This document shows positions 36,365 to 44,996 of a DNA stretch of 64,000 nucleotides, piece after piece; position 1 is the first letter of the stretch, and every line of letters begins with the position of its first letter. The stretch lies in the NCBI RefSeq assembly GCF_000698575.1, contig NZ_JFHD01000032.1:1-64000 (forward strand). Reading direction: 5' to 3'. The notes beneath the pieces were generated by a model that saw nothing but the letters and a program-made list of their open reading frames with translations, was not told the origin of the DNA and made no database searches. The position numbers were made by a program, and so were the translations under genes. This stretch comes from Caballeronia zhejiangensis. GTDB taxonomy: Bacteria > Pseudomonadota > Gammaproteobacteria > Burkholderiales > Burkholderiaceae.

Positions 36365-36393
36365 ATTATGTAGAAGCCAAAGAAGGCTGTCAA
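36365..36393 (-). promoter_or_regulatory. Promoter of the tRNA-Gly/Gly/Cys cluster
   Basis: Minus strand: perfect -35 TTGACA (36393-36388), 17-base spacer, -10 CATAAT (36370-36365), then CTCGTTTCTC. The start would be near 36358, leaving about 70 bases of leader. Confidence 0.85.
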
Positions 36394-36454
36394 CTGTTTT
36401 GTGAGAGGATTTTTTCGCTTCGACGCAATTTTTGCAATGAGCGCGTTTTCCGCC

Positions 36455-37051
36455 TCAAAGCATGCCGCCGCGCTCGCGAATCTGCGGCCACGCGAGCTTC
36501 ATGTAGTAGAGCATCGACCAGACGGTGAGGAACGCGGCGACGTAGATGAGCCACAGGCCCCACACGCGCGTGTCGATGATCCATTGCGTGCCGGCGATCT
36601 TCAGCGGCCCGTAGAACAGCAGCATCGGGATCGCGACCATCTGGCACACGGTCTTGAACTTGCCGAGCTGATTCACCGCGACGCTCTTCGATGCGCCGAT
36701 CTGCGCCATCCATTCGCGCAGCGCGGAAATCGTGATTTCGCGTCCAACGATGATGAGCGCGATCACCGCATTGAGCCGCGACAGTTGCACGAGCACGAGC
36801 AGCGCGGCGGTGACCATCAGCTTGTCGGCAACGGGATCGAGGAACGCGCCGAACGACGACGTCTGATTGAGCTTGCGCGCGAGAAAGCCGTCGAACCAAT
36901 CGGTGAGTGCGGCGAGCACGAAGATGACCATGCCGAGCAGGTTGCGATGCTCCGCGCTCATCATCATGTCCGGCAGATAGAACACGCCCACGACGAGCGG
37001 AATCAGCACGATTCGCAGCCACGTCAGGAAGATCGGTAGATTGAACGGCAT
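36455..37051 (-). CDS. pgsA: CDP-diacylglycerol-glycerol-3-phosphate phosphatidyltransferase
   Basis: Makes phosphatidylglycerol phosphate in the inner membrane (198 aa). The CDP-alcohol motif D-x2-D-G-x2-A-R-x8-G-x3-D-x3-D is complete: 'DWFDGFLAR', then 'GAFLDPVADK' (residues 51-76). Four or more hydrophobic helices. I take ATG 37049-37051 (MPFNLPIFLTWLR), the family start; an ATG 13 codons upstream exists. Downstream lies the tRNA cluster with its own promoter; upstream is uvrC, so uvrC-pgsA may be an operon, as in many proteobacteria. Confidence 0.95.
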   Translation of the reverse strand: MPFNLPIFLTWLRIVLIPLVVGVFYLPDMMMSAEHRNLLGMVIFVLAALTDWFDGFLARKLNQTSSFGAFLDPVADKLMVTAALLVLVQLSRLNAVIALIIVGREITISALREWMAQIGASKSVAVNQLGKFKTVCQMVAIPMLLFYGPLKIAGTQWIIDTRVWGLWLIYVAAFLTVWSMLYYMKLAWPQIRERGGML

Positions 37052-37160
37052 GGGCGAAAGCGGTTGAGGGACATGTAAGGAAGCCGCCATTGTGCCGCGT
37101 CGATCCGGCGCTCACAAGGCGGCGCACCGCTGTGGCGCGCCGCGCGGCCGGCTTTGCGGC

Positions 37161-39197
37161 TCAATGCAACTGACGATAAATCTGCTGCGCGAGCGCGAGC
37201 GAAATGCCTTCGACGCTCGCCAGGTCCTCGACGCTCGCCGCCTGCACGCCGCGCAATCCGCCAAAACGCGACAGGAGCCGCTGACGCCGTTTCGCGCCGA
37301 CGCCTTCCAGTTCCTCCAGCCGCGAAGTCTGGCGCGCCTTTGCCCGCTTCGCGCGCATCCCGGTGATGGCGAAGCGGTGCGCCTCGTCGCGGATCTGCGC
37401 GACGAGCATCAGCGCCGCGCTTTCCTTGCCGAGTTCGAGCGCGGCGCGGCCGTCGGCGAACACGAGCGTCTCCAGGCCGACCTTGCGCCCTTCTCCTTTC
37501 GCTACGCCTACCAGCATGCCGTGATCCAGACCGAGCTCGGAGAACACCTGCCGCGCGATTTCCACCTGGCCCTTGCCGCCGTCGATCAGCACGATGTTCG
37601 GCAGCGTGCCGCCCGCCGCGACCGGTTCGGCGCCATCGGGCGTGACGTTGGGATCGGCGGCATCGTCGGGTTGCAGGGTCGCGGCTTCATCGTTGGCGTT
37701 CGCGGCGGCCTGCGCGACCATCTTCTCGTATCGGCGCGTGAGCACCTGCCGCATCGCGGCGTAATCGTCGCCCGGCGTGATGCCGGTGATGTTGTAGCGC
37801 CGGTATTCGCCCGACTGCATCTTGTGATGGTGATACACGACGCACGATGCCTGCGTCGCCTCGCCCATCGTATGGCTGATGTCGAAGCACTCGATGCGCA
37901 GTTGCGCGAGATCGTCCATCTCCATGGACAGCGTGTCCGCGAGCGCGCGCGTGCGCGCCTGCTGCGAACCCTGTTCCGACAATAGGCGCGCGAGCGCGAG
38001 CTTGGCGTTGTTCTCGGCCATCGAGAGCCACGCGCGCTTTTGCCCTTGCGGCTGACGCAGCAGCGTGACCTTGTGCCCCGCCTGCTCGATCAGCAGATCG
38101 ACGAGCTCGCGGCTCGACGGCGCATGACTCACGACGAGCACCGGCGGCACGCGATTGCCGATGTAATGCTGCGCCATGAAGGCTTCCAGCACTTCGGATT
38201 CCAGCGAGCTTTCGCGTGGCTCTTCGGACTCGGTTTCGGTTTCCGTTTCGGTGGGCGCACCTACCGTTTCGTTGGCATCCGCAAGCTCGTCTTCGTCGCC
38301 GAGCGCCATCGCGCTTTCGACGTGCGCCGGAAAATACGCCTTGTCGCCCAGATGCCGGCCGCCGCGCACCATCGCGAGATTCACGCACACCTTGCCCCCG
38401 AGCGCGACGACCGCGAGGATATCGACATCGCTCTCGCCACCGACTTCGATCGCCTGCTGATGCAGTACGGTCGACAGCGAGCTCATCTGATTGCGCACCG
38501 CCGCGGCCTGTTCGAACTTGAGATCCGCGGCAAACGCGTGCATCTTCTGCTCGAGCTCCTTCATCACCTCGCCCTGACGCCCGAGCAAAAAGCGCGACGC
38601 ATTCGACACGTCGCGCGCGTAATCCTCTTCGTTGATCAAGCCGGTGCACGGCGCGGTGCAGCGCCCGATCTGATGCAGCAAACACGGCCGCGTGCGGTTG
38701 TTGAACACCGAGTCCTCGCAGGTGCGCAACTGGAAGACGCGCTGCAGGATCTGGATGCTCTCGCGCACCGCCCACGCGCTCGGAAACGGGCCGAAATACT
38801 GGTTCTTCTTGTCGACCGCGCCGCGGTAATACGCCATGCGCGGAAACTTGTGGCCGGTGAGCTTGAGAAACGGATACGACTTGTCGTCGCGAAAAAGGAT
38901 GTTGTAGCGCGGCGCGAGCGCCTTGATCAGATTGTTTTCGAGCAGCAGCGCTTCGGCTTCCGAGCGCGTGACGGTTGTCTCGATCTTGCGGATGCGCGTG
39001 ACCATCATCGCGATGCGCGGCGAATGCAGCGTCTTCGTGAAGTAGCTCGACACGCGTTTCTTCAGATTGCGCGCCTTGCCGACGTAGAGCACGTTGCCGT
39101 CGCCGTCGTAGTAGCGGTACACGCCGGGCAGATGCGGCAATTGCGCGAGCGTCGTTTTCGGGTCGAAATCCGGTTGGAGGGCGTCGGTGTCAGTCAT
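37161..39197 (-). CDS. uvrC: Excinuclease ABC subunit C
   Basis: Nuclease of nucleotide excision repair, cutting on both sides of a lesion with UvrB (678 aa; E. coli 610). GIY-YIG domain at about 22-100 ('LPGVYRYYDGDGNVLYVGKA'), cysteine-rich region 'RPCLLHQIGRCTAPC', UVR segment about 212-247, RNase H-like second nuclease ('RIECFDISHTMGEA', 'IVLIDGGKGQ') and tandem helix-hairpin-helices at the C-terminus. The extra length is mostly an acidic insert near residues 310-345 containing a Thr-Glu repeat, plus a second loop near 510-545. ATG 39195-39197. Confidence 0.97.
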   Translation of the reverse strand: MTDTDALQPDFDPKTTLAQLPHLPGVYRYYDGDGNVLYVGKARNLKKRVSSYFTKTLHSPRIAMMVTRIRKIETTVTRSEAEALLLENNLIKALAPRYNILFRDDKSYPFLKLTGHKFPRMAYYRGAVDKKNQYFGPFPSAWAVRESIQILQRVFQLRTCEDSVFNNRTRPCLLHQIGRCTAPCTGLINEEDYARDVSNASRFLLGRQGEVMKELEQKMHAFAADLKFEQAAAVRNQMSSLSTVLHQQAIEVGGESDVDILAVVALGGKVCVNLAMVRGGRHLGDKAYFPAHVESAMALGDEDELADANETVGAPTETETETESEEPRESSLESEVLEAFMAQHYIGNRVPPVLVVSHAPSSRELVDLLIEQAGHKVTLLRQPQGQKRAWLSMAENNAKLALARLLSEQGSQQARTRALADTLSMEMDDLAQLRIECFDISHTMGEATQASCVVYHHHKMQSGEYRRYNITGITPGDDYAAMRQVLTRRYEKMVAQAAANANDEAATLQPDDAADPNVTPDGAEPVAAGGTLPNIVLIDGGKGQVEIARQVFSELGLDHGMLVGVAKGEGRKVGLETLVFADGRAALELGKESAALMLVAQIRDEAHRFAITGMRAKRAKARQTSRLEELEGVGAKRRQRLLSRFGGLRGVQAASVEDLASVEGISLALAQQIYRQLH

Positions 39198-39298
39198 GCA
39201 GCAAGGGGACGAAAGGCATCGGCACGACGGTGAGCCGCGCCTGGAGCGTTATCTTAGAATCGCCAGTTTAGAACATTAAACCGCGCGCCTTCGTCCTC

Positions 39299-40456
39299 AT
39301 GACTACGCTTGCCGCCAATCAGGAACTCGCCTGCGACATCTTCTGCGCGGTCGTCGACAATTTCGGCGACATCGGCGTGTGCTGGCGTCTCGCGCGGCAG
39401 TTGCACGCGGAGCACGGCTGGCGCGTGCGTCTTTTCGTCGACGATCTGACGGTCTTTCACGCGCTCTGCCCCGACGTCGATGCGACGCTGCCGCGCCAGG
39501 AGGCGATGGGCATCGCGATCGAGCACTGGCGCGAGCCTGCGCATGCGGGCGACACGCTTGCCATCGCCGATGTCGTGATCGAGGCGTTCGCGTGCGAATT
39601 GCCGCATGCGTACATCGCCGCGATGGCACGCCGCGATCCGAAGCCGGTCTGGATCAATCTCGAATATCTGAGCGGCGAGGATTGGGTCGCCGATTTCCAC
39701 ATGCGCCCGTCGCCGCATCCGCGCTATCCGCTCGACAAGAGCTTCTTCTTTCCCGGGCTCGGCAAGGGCACGGGCGGCGTGCTGAAGGAACGCGATCTCG
39801 ACGCGCGCCGCGAGCGCTTCGATGCGAACGCGTGGTGGCGCGAGTTCGTCGGGATCGAGCGGCCGGGCGGCGAACATACAGTCGTGTCGCTGTTCGCATA
39901 TGAGAATCCGGCTGTCGACGCGCTCCTCGCGCAATGGCGCGACGGCGATGTGCCCGTCGTGCTGCTCGTTCCCGAAGGCCGCATCTCGGGCGCGGTCGCA
40001 CGCTTTTTCGACGTGCCGAACTTCATCGCCGGCACGACGGCGCGCGCCGGCGCGCTGGAGGCGCACGCGCTCGGCTTCGTCGAGCAAACGCGTTTCGACG
40101 AACTGCTCTGGGCCGCCGACATCAACTTCGTGCGCGGCGAGGATTCGTTCGTGCGCGCGCAATGGGCGATGAAGCCCTTCGTCTGGCACATCTACCCGCA
40201 AGCCGACGACGCCCATCTGCCCAAGCTCGACGCCGCGCTCGCGCATTACACGCGCACGCTCGATCCGTCCGCGCGCGAGGCGGCCGCACGCTTCTGGCAC
40301 GCGTGGAATGGCGTGGGCGTTCCCGACTGGGCGGACTTTTGGGCGCATCGGCGAGAATGGGAGCGCCGCGCCGTGAAGTGGGCGAAGGAACTCGCGGGCA
40401 TCGGCGATCTGGCCGGCAATCTCGCCGCGCATGTGGCCTCGCGAATCAGCAGATGA
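39299..40456 (+). CDS. earP: EF-P arginine rhamnosyltransferase EarP
   Basis: Transfers rhamnose from dTDP-rhamnose onto Arg32 of elongation factor P (385 aa; formerly DUF2331). Recognised by 'CDIFCAVVDNFGDIGVCWRLARQL', the 'WINLEYLSGEDWV' block and the late 'FVRGEDSFVRAQWAMKPFVWHIYPQ' segment that forms the nucleotide-sugar site; the conserved Asp of 'NFGDIG' is the proposed catalytic residue. The next gene is efp with Arg at position 32, the pairing established for EarP-type bacteria. ATG 39299. Confidence 0.96.
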   Translation: MTTLAANQELACDIFCAVVDNFGDIGVCWRLARQLHAEHGWRVRLFVDDLTVFHALCPDVDATLPRQEAMGIAIEHWREPAHAGDTLAIADVVIEAFACELPHAYIAAMARRDPKPVWINLEYLSGEDWVADFHMRPSPHPRYPLDKSFFFPGLGKGTGGVLKERDLDARRERFDANAWWREFVGIERPGGEHTVVSLFAYENPAVDALLAQWRDGDVPVVLLVPEGRISGAVARFFDVPNFIAGTTARAGALEAHALGFVEQTRFDELLWAADINFVRGEDSFVRAQWAMKPFVWHIYPQADDAHLPKLDAALAHYTRTLDPSAREAAARFWHAWNGVGVPDWADFWAHRREWERRAVKWAKELAGIGDLAGNLAAHVASRISR

Positions 40457-40492
40457 AACTCGCACTGACGCGTTTCAGGAGCGCCAATCGAC

Positions 40493-40522
40493 TGGCCAAA
40501 CAAGCAAAAACTCAGTTAAAAT
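40493..40522 (+). promoter_or_regulatory. Candidate efp promoter
   Basis: -10 TAAAAT at 40517-40522 and weak -35 TGGCCA at 40493-40498, 18-base spacer. It implies a leader of about 190 bases before efp and expression separate from earP. Confidence 0.5.
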
Positions 40523-40723
40523 AAGCGGTTATCCGAGGAAGCAAGGCGCAGTTCGTCCAGTTTTGCGCCGCGAAGATCAAGCCATTTGCTCAAGCCGTTC
40601 GCGGCAGATCCCTCGTTAGCCCGAACACTCGCACGGCGGCGGCATAAAACCGAGGCACCGCCGCCGTCGGATCGATTCATTTCAGGCATTCAAGCCAAAT
40701 CCATTCGTACAGGACCCAGTTTT

Positions 40724-41281
40724 ATGAAGACCGCACAAGAACTCCGCGTCGGCAACGTCGTCATGATCGGCAACGATGCCATGGTCGTGCAGCGCGCCGA
40801 GTACAACAAGTCGGGCCGCAACGCCGCGGTCGTGAAGATGAAGTTCAAGAACCTGCTGACGGCAGCGGGCATGGAAACCGTCTACAAGGCTGACGACAAG
40901 TTCGACGTCGTCGTGCTCGATCGCAAGGAAGTGACGTACTCGTACTTCGCCGATCCGATGTACGTCTTCATGGACGCCGACTACAACCAGTTCGAAGTCG
41001 AAGCCGAAATGATGGGCGACGCGCTCAACTACCTCGAAGACGGCATGGCGTGCGAAGTCGTGTTCTACAACGAAAAGGCCATCTCGGTCGAACTGCCGAC
41101 CACGCTGGTTCGCGAGATCGTCTACACGGAACCGGCCGTCAAGGGCGATACGTCGTCGGGCAAGGTGCTGAAGACCGCCAAGCTGAACACCGGCTTCGAA
41201 CTGCAAGTGCCGCTCTTCTGCAACATCGGCGACAAGATCGAAATCGACACCCGCACGAATGAATATCGCAGCCGCGCGTAA
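40724..41281 (+). CDS. efp: Elongation factor P
   Basis: Relieves ribosome stalling at polyproline stretches (185 aa). Domain I carries the loop 'YNKSGRNAAV' with Arg32, the rhamnosylation site, instead of the Lys used with EpmA. The KOW-like domain I and two OB domains are complete, ending 'IDTRTNEYRSRA'. The start ATG 40724 (MKTAQELRVGN) has AGGA upstream; the frame is open for 46 codons before it, without meaning. Follows earP and is closed by a terminator. Confidence 0.98.
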   Translation: MKTAQELRVGNVVMIGNDAMVVQRAEYNKSGRNAAVVKMKFKNLLTAAGMETVYKADDKFDVVVLDRKEVTYSYFADPMYVFMDADYNQFEVEAEMMGDALNYLEDGMACEVVFYNEKAISVELPTTLVREIVYTEPAVKGDTSSGKVLKTAKLNTGFELQVPLFCNIGDKIEIDTRTNEYRSRA

Positions 41282-41341
41282 GCCTTACGCCGCTGCGTCG
41301 TAAGCCGAACGGCCGGTGCAACGCACCGCCCGATCGGTTCA

Positions 41342-41369
41342 AAAAAGCGCCCCATCGCGGGCGCTTTTT
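41342..41369 (+). terminator. Intrinsic terminator after efp
   Basis: Arms AAAAAGCGCCC 41342-41352 and GGGCGCTTTTT 41359-41369, followed by CTTTT. It lies 60 bases past the efp stop. Confidence 0.88.
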
Positions 41370-41546
41370 CTTTTGCATGAATTTTTTGACAATTTCAGGC
41401 AAACTTTACCGGTCGCGCCCCGACACGCTCCACCGCCGATTCCCCCAGCCGCCCGCGCTGGCCCCGCGTGCGCGACGTACATCGGAAAAATTAACTGCCT
41501 GGCACGGTTTCTGCTCGGTCAACCAGATCAAGATTTCCAAGCCGAC

Positions 41547-41897
41547 ATGCAAAGCACGCCTTTCATCCGGAGCAGGTTTCTGATCGTCGCGGCGCTCGCA
41601 TTGCCCGCCTTTGCTCTCATCGCCGGCTGCAAGTCGAGTCCGGCGACATCGGCGAATGCGAACACCGGCGGCGAAATCGCAACCGACGACGCTGCGCTCG
41701 CCGCTCGCGTGAAAGCCGCGCTCGCCGCCGATCCGCAGTTGAAGCCATTGCCGGTGAGCGTCGCGACGTATCGCGGCGTCGTGCAGTTGTCGGGATACGC
41801 AGATTCGGAGGTGCAGATTCAGAAAGCGCTGGCCGTGGCGCGCAGTGTCCCGGGCGTGCAGTCGGTCAGCAACGAACTGCATCTCAGACCGCAATGA
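41547..41897 (+). CDS. BON-domain lipoprotein
   Basis: 116-aa small exported protein. The signal peptide ends in a lipobox (ALIAGC, Cys27 region) and the mature part is mostly one BON domain (about 52-115: 'LAARVKAALAADPQLKPLPVSVATYRGVV.LSGYADS...VPGVQSVSNEL'). BON domains bind phospholipid or envelope surfaces; OsmY-like proteins counter osmotic or envelope stress. ATG 41547 chosen for the lipoprotein signal. The gene downstream, an NtrC-like regulator, is read in the same direction. Confidence 0.85.
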   Translation: MQSTPFIRSRFLIVAALALPAFALIAGCKSSPATSANANTGGEIATDDAALAARVKAALAADPQLKPLPVSVATYRGVVQLSGYADSEVQIQKALAVARSVPGVQSVSNELHLRPQ

Positions 41898-42057
41898 CGC
41901 GCTTGCAGCACAACGATGCCGAACGAGTAACGCAGGACAAAAAACCGCAGCGGGGTACGCGCCGAACGCCGGAAAGCGGCGCGGTATTCCGCCCACGACA
42001 CGCCCGATCCCACGCGGAAACGGCGCATTACAGTCCACTTTGATACGTTGGTCCGCC

Positions 42058-43455
42058 ATGCCACACGCACTGATTGTCGAAGACGATCCCAATAGCCTCT
42101 CCGGCCTGTCCGCGATCCTCACGGCAGACGGCTTTTCCGTCGATACCGCGACGACGCTCGCCGAGGCGCGCTCCGCGCTGACCCGCTTCATCCCCGATGT
42201 CGTGCTGATCGACCTGAATCTGCCGGACGGCAGCGGTCTCGACTTGTTGCCGAGCCTCCCCTCACAACCGCCCGATGGCGCGCTGCCGGTCATCGTGATG
42301 ACAGGGAATGCGACGGTGGAAAGCGCGATCGAAGGCTTGCGACACGGCATCTGGGACTATCTGCTGAAGCCCGTGAACATCCCGCGCTTGCGCAGCTTGC
42401 TTGCGCGCATTCCGCGGCCGTACGAGCTCACCGAGGAAGTCCAGTCGCTGCGAACGACGCTGCGCGATCTCGGCCATTTCGGCGACATGATCGGCCGCAG
42501 CGCAGCGATGCAGCACGTCTACGATCTGATCGAGCACACCGCGCCGACCGAAGCCGCTGTGCTGATCTGCGGCGATCCGGGCACGGGCAAGAAGATCGCG
42601 GCGCGCACGATCCATCAATTGAGCCGCCGTCGCAAAGGCCCGTTCGTCACGTTCGATTGTTCCGCGAGCCGCCAGGCGCCCGACGGCACGCAGCGCTCGA
42701 TGGAAAGCATTCTCTTCGGCCATGAGCGCAACGCCTTCGCGGGCGCCGAGAACCGCGAGCCGGGTCTGCTCGAACAGGCGGGCGGCGGCACGCTGTTCCT
42801 CGACCAGATCGATCTGCTGCCCGCCGCGCAACAGGAAGCGCTCCTGCGCGCGCTCGATTCGCAGACGTTCATGCGCGTCGGCGGCAGCAATCGAATCATG
42901 ACGGACTTCCGCCTGATCGCCGCGTCCCGCACGCCGATGCGCGAAGCCGTCGCGAGCGGCGCGATGCGCGAGGATCTGTTTCAGCGTCTGTCGGCGTCGT
43001 CGATCATGCTGCCGCCGCTCGCCGATCGCGACGACGACATCGCGCTGATCGCCGAAACGCTCGTCGACGAATTGAACCGCGAGAATCACATCGCCGGGAT
43101 CACGAGCGGCTCGCCGAAGCGTATCAGCCCGGCGTTTATCCGCGAGTGCATCGCGACCGAATGGCCCGGCAACGTGCGCGAGCTGCGCGAGCGCGTGCGG
43201 CGCGCGTATCACGCGTCGGGCGAGACGATCGAGACATTGCGCGTCGATGAGCCGGGCGGCCTCGGCGGTCGCGGTCTCAACGGCAGCAGCGTGCAGGTGA
43301 CGGTCGGCACCGCGCTCGCGGACGTCGAGGACATGCTGATTCGCGCGACGCTCGAAGCGGTCGGTGGCACGCGTCACCGCGCGGCGACGCTGCTCGGCAT
43401 CAGCCCGAAGACGCTCTACAACAAGCTGCAGCGGATGAAGCTGGAATCGTCCTGA
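42058..43455 (+). CDS. NtrC-like response regulator with degenerate AAA+ motifs
   Basis: 465 aa: receiver domain (1-120; Glu8/Asp9/Asp10, phospho-acceptor Asp52, Thr82, Lys104), AAA+ sigma-54 interaction domain (about 145-375) and a Fis-type helix-turn-helix at the end ('HRAATLLGISPKTLYNKL'). Three key positions deviate: Walker A is GDPGTGKK (172-179) rather than GESGTGKE; the GAFTGA loop reads NAFAGA (225-230); and the Walker B glutamate is Gln250 (LFLDQID). The protein probably does not remodel sigma-54 holoenzyme in the usual way and may act as a phosphorylation-controlled DNA-binding regulator. No cognate kinase is adjacent. ATG 42058-42060. Confidence 0.88.
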   Translation: MPHALIVEDDPNSLSGLSAILTADGFSVDTATTLAEARSALTRFIPDVVLIDLNLPDGSGLDLLPSLPSQPPDGALPVIVMTGNATVESAIEGLRHGIWDYLLKPVNIPRLRSLLARIPRPYELTEEVQSLRTTLRDLGHFGDMIGRSAAMQHVYDLIEHTAPTEAAVLICGDPGTGKKIAARTIHQLSRRRKGPFVTFDCSASRQAPDGTQRSMESILFGHERNAFAGAENREPGLLEQAGGGTLFLDQIDLLPAAQQEALLRALDSQTFMRVGGSNRIMTDFRLIAASRTPMREAVASGAMREDLFQRLSASSIMLPPLADRDDDIALIAETLVDELNRENHIAGITSGSPKRISPAFIRECIATEWPGNVRELRERVRRAYHASGETIETLRVDEPGGLGGRGLNGSSVQVTVGTALADVEDMLIRATLEAVGGTRHRAATLLGISPKTLYNKLQRMKLESS

Positions 43456-43470
43456 TTTCACCTGCCACAA

Positions 43471-43499
43471 AAAAACGCCACGAGATCCGTGGCGTTTTT
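43471..43499. terminator. Bidirectional terminator between the regulator and nagZ
   Basis: Twelve-bp arms AAAAACGCCACG 43471-43482 and CGTGGCGTTTTT 43488-43499, loop AGATC; T-runs on both strands. It sits between two converging genes. Confidence 0.88.
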
Positions 43500-43502
43500 C
43501 GT

Positions 43503-44531
43503 TTACCCGAGCATCTCTTTGACGAGCGCGCGCGCCGCCTGATATTCGGCCTGCGCCTGCAGCTTGCTCCAGCGCAGCGCCTTGCCGCGCGGACGCATCT
43601 GCTTGAGACGCTGCGCCGACGCCTTCGGCGGCGTATAGCGCAACTGCTCCAGCACCTTGCCCGCCTCTTCCGGCTGATTGCAGATCAGCGCCATGTCGCA
43701 GCCCGCCGTGAGCGCGGCCGTCGCGGCCTCGGTGAGCGTGCCGCCCGCGCGCGCGGCTTCCATCGACAGATCGTCGCTGAAGATCGCCCCGTTGAAGCCG
43801 AGCCTGCCGCGCAGGATGTCCTGCAGCCAGATGCGCGAGAATCCCGCCGGTTTGTCGTCGACCTTCGTGTAAATCACATGCGCCGGAATCACCGACGCCA
43901 GCGACATGCCGAGCCAGTCGTACGGGCGCACATCGGCGGCGAGGATCTCGTCGAGCGTGCGATCGTCGGTCGGCAGCGCGACGTGCGAATCGGCTTCGGC
44001 GAAACCGTGACCCGGAAAATGCTTGCCGCAGTTCGCCATGCCCGCGAGCGCGAGGCCGTGATTCAGGCTCTTCGCGAGCATTGTCACGACGCGCGGATCG
44101 GCGTGAAAGGCGCGATCGCCGACCACTTTCGACTGTCCGTAGTTCAGATCGAGCACCGGCGTGAAGCTCATGTCGATGCCGCACGCGCGCAACTCCGACG
44201 CGAGCACGTATCCGAACGCGGTCGCCGCCTTCGTCGCGGCGAGCACGTCCTTGTCCCACAGCTCGCCGAGCTTGCCCGGCGCGGGCAGCACGGTGAAGCC
44301 GTCGGTGCGAAAACGCTGCACGCGGCCACCTTCGTGATCGACGGCGATGAGGATGTCATCGCGTACCGCGCGGATCGCATCGGTCAGCGCAACGAGTTGC
44401 GCGCGGTCGGTGAAATGCCGCGCGAAGAGAATGATGCCGCCCGTCATCGGATGCGTGATGCGTTCGATATCCGCGTCGGAGAGCGTCGTGCCGGCGACGT
44501 CGAACATGACGGGGCCGGGAGTGCGTTTCAT
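43503..44531 (-). CDS. nagZ: Beta-N-acetylglucosaminidase NagZ
   Basis: Cytoplasmic GH3 enzyme of peptidoglycan recycling (342 aa) that removes GlcNAc from 1,6-anhydroMurNAc peptides, and so can affect AmpC induction. Motifs: 'VDHEGGRVQRF', 'CGKHFPGHGFAEADSH' (mobile His loop) and the nucleophile in 'FSDDLSMEAA'. The ATG at 44529-44531 gives MKRTPGPVMFDVAG; an in-frame TTG three codons earlier is less likely. Last gene of rnc-era-recO-pdxJ-acpS-nagZ. Confidence 0.96.
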   Translation of the reverse strand: MKRTPGPVMFDVAGTTLSDADIERITHPMTGGIILFARHFTDRAQLVALTDAIRAVRDDILIAVDHEGGRVQRFRTDGFTVLPAPGKLGELWDKDVLAATKAATAFGYVLASELRACGIDMSFTPVLDLNYGQSKVVGDRAFHADPRVVTMLAKSLNHGLALAGMANCGKHFPGHGFAEADSHVALPTDDRTLDEILAADVRPYDWLGMSLASVIPAHVIYTKVDDKPAGFSRIWLQDILRGRLGFNGAIFSDDLSMEAARAGGTLTEAATAALTAGCDMALICNQPEEAGKVLEQLRYTPPKASAQRLKQMRPRGKALRWSKLQAQAEYQAARALVKEMLG

Positions 44532-44568
44532 CGGATTCAATTGGCTTTTAGTCTTGGTTGGATTGAAT

Positions 44569-44985
44569 TCAGGATTGGCCGGGCGCGCTGTCGGCCACTT
44601 CCGCGATCACGAACGACACCGCGTAATCGCGCTCGTCGCTGACCGTGACTTTCGCCGTGATGCCGCGTTGCTCGAGCCATTGCGCGAGTTCGCCGGAGGC
44701 CGCGATCATCGGCTTGCCGCTCGGCTCGTTGAGCGTCTGCAGCGCGCGCCACGTCATCGGCCAGCGCATGCCGAGGCCGATCGCCTTCGAGAACGCTTCC
44801 TTAGCCGAAAAGCGCGTCGAGAGAAACGCGAGACCGCGCACTTCCGAACGCGCGTTGCGCGCGTGGTAGACGCGCAGTTCGTCGGGGCCGAGCACCTTTT
44901 CGGCGAAGCGGCCCTTGGTGCGTCTCATGACCGCCGCGACGCGGCTCACCTGCACGACATCCGTGCCAATTCCGTAGATCGCCAT
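44569..44985 (-). CDS. acpS: Holo-[acyl-carrier-protein] synthase AcpS
   Basis: Transfers 4'-phosphopantetheine from CoA to the serine of acyl carrier protein (138 aa), activating the acpP product encoded 13 kb away. Family motifs 'GIGTDVVQVSRV' and 'RFSAKEAFSKAIG' hold the Mg-binding Asp and Glu. ATG 44983-44985, 11 bases after pdxJ. Confidence 0.97.
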   Translation of the reverse strand: MAIYGIGTDVVQVSRVAAVMRRTKGRFAEKVLGPDELRVYHARNARSEVRGLAFLSTRFSAKEAFSKAIGLGMRWPMTWRALQTLNEPSGKPMIAASGELAQWLEQRGITAKVTVSDERDYAVSFVIAEVADSAPGQS

Positions 44986-44996
44986 GATGTGCCCGC

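Noticed and set aside
42262..44259. A 665-codon minus-strand frame over the NtrC-like regulator and part of nagZ
   Set aside because: It crosses a terminator and two recognisable genes in another phase; no protein family matches.
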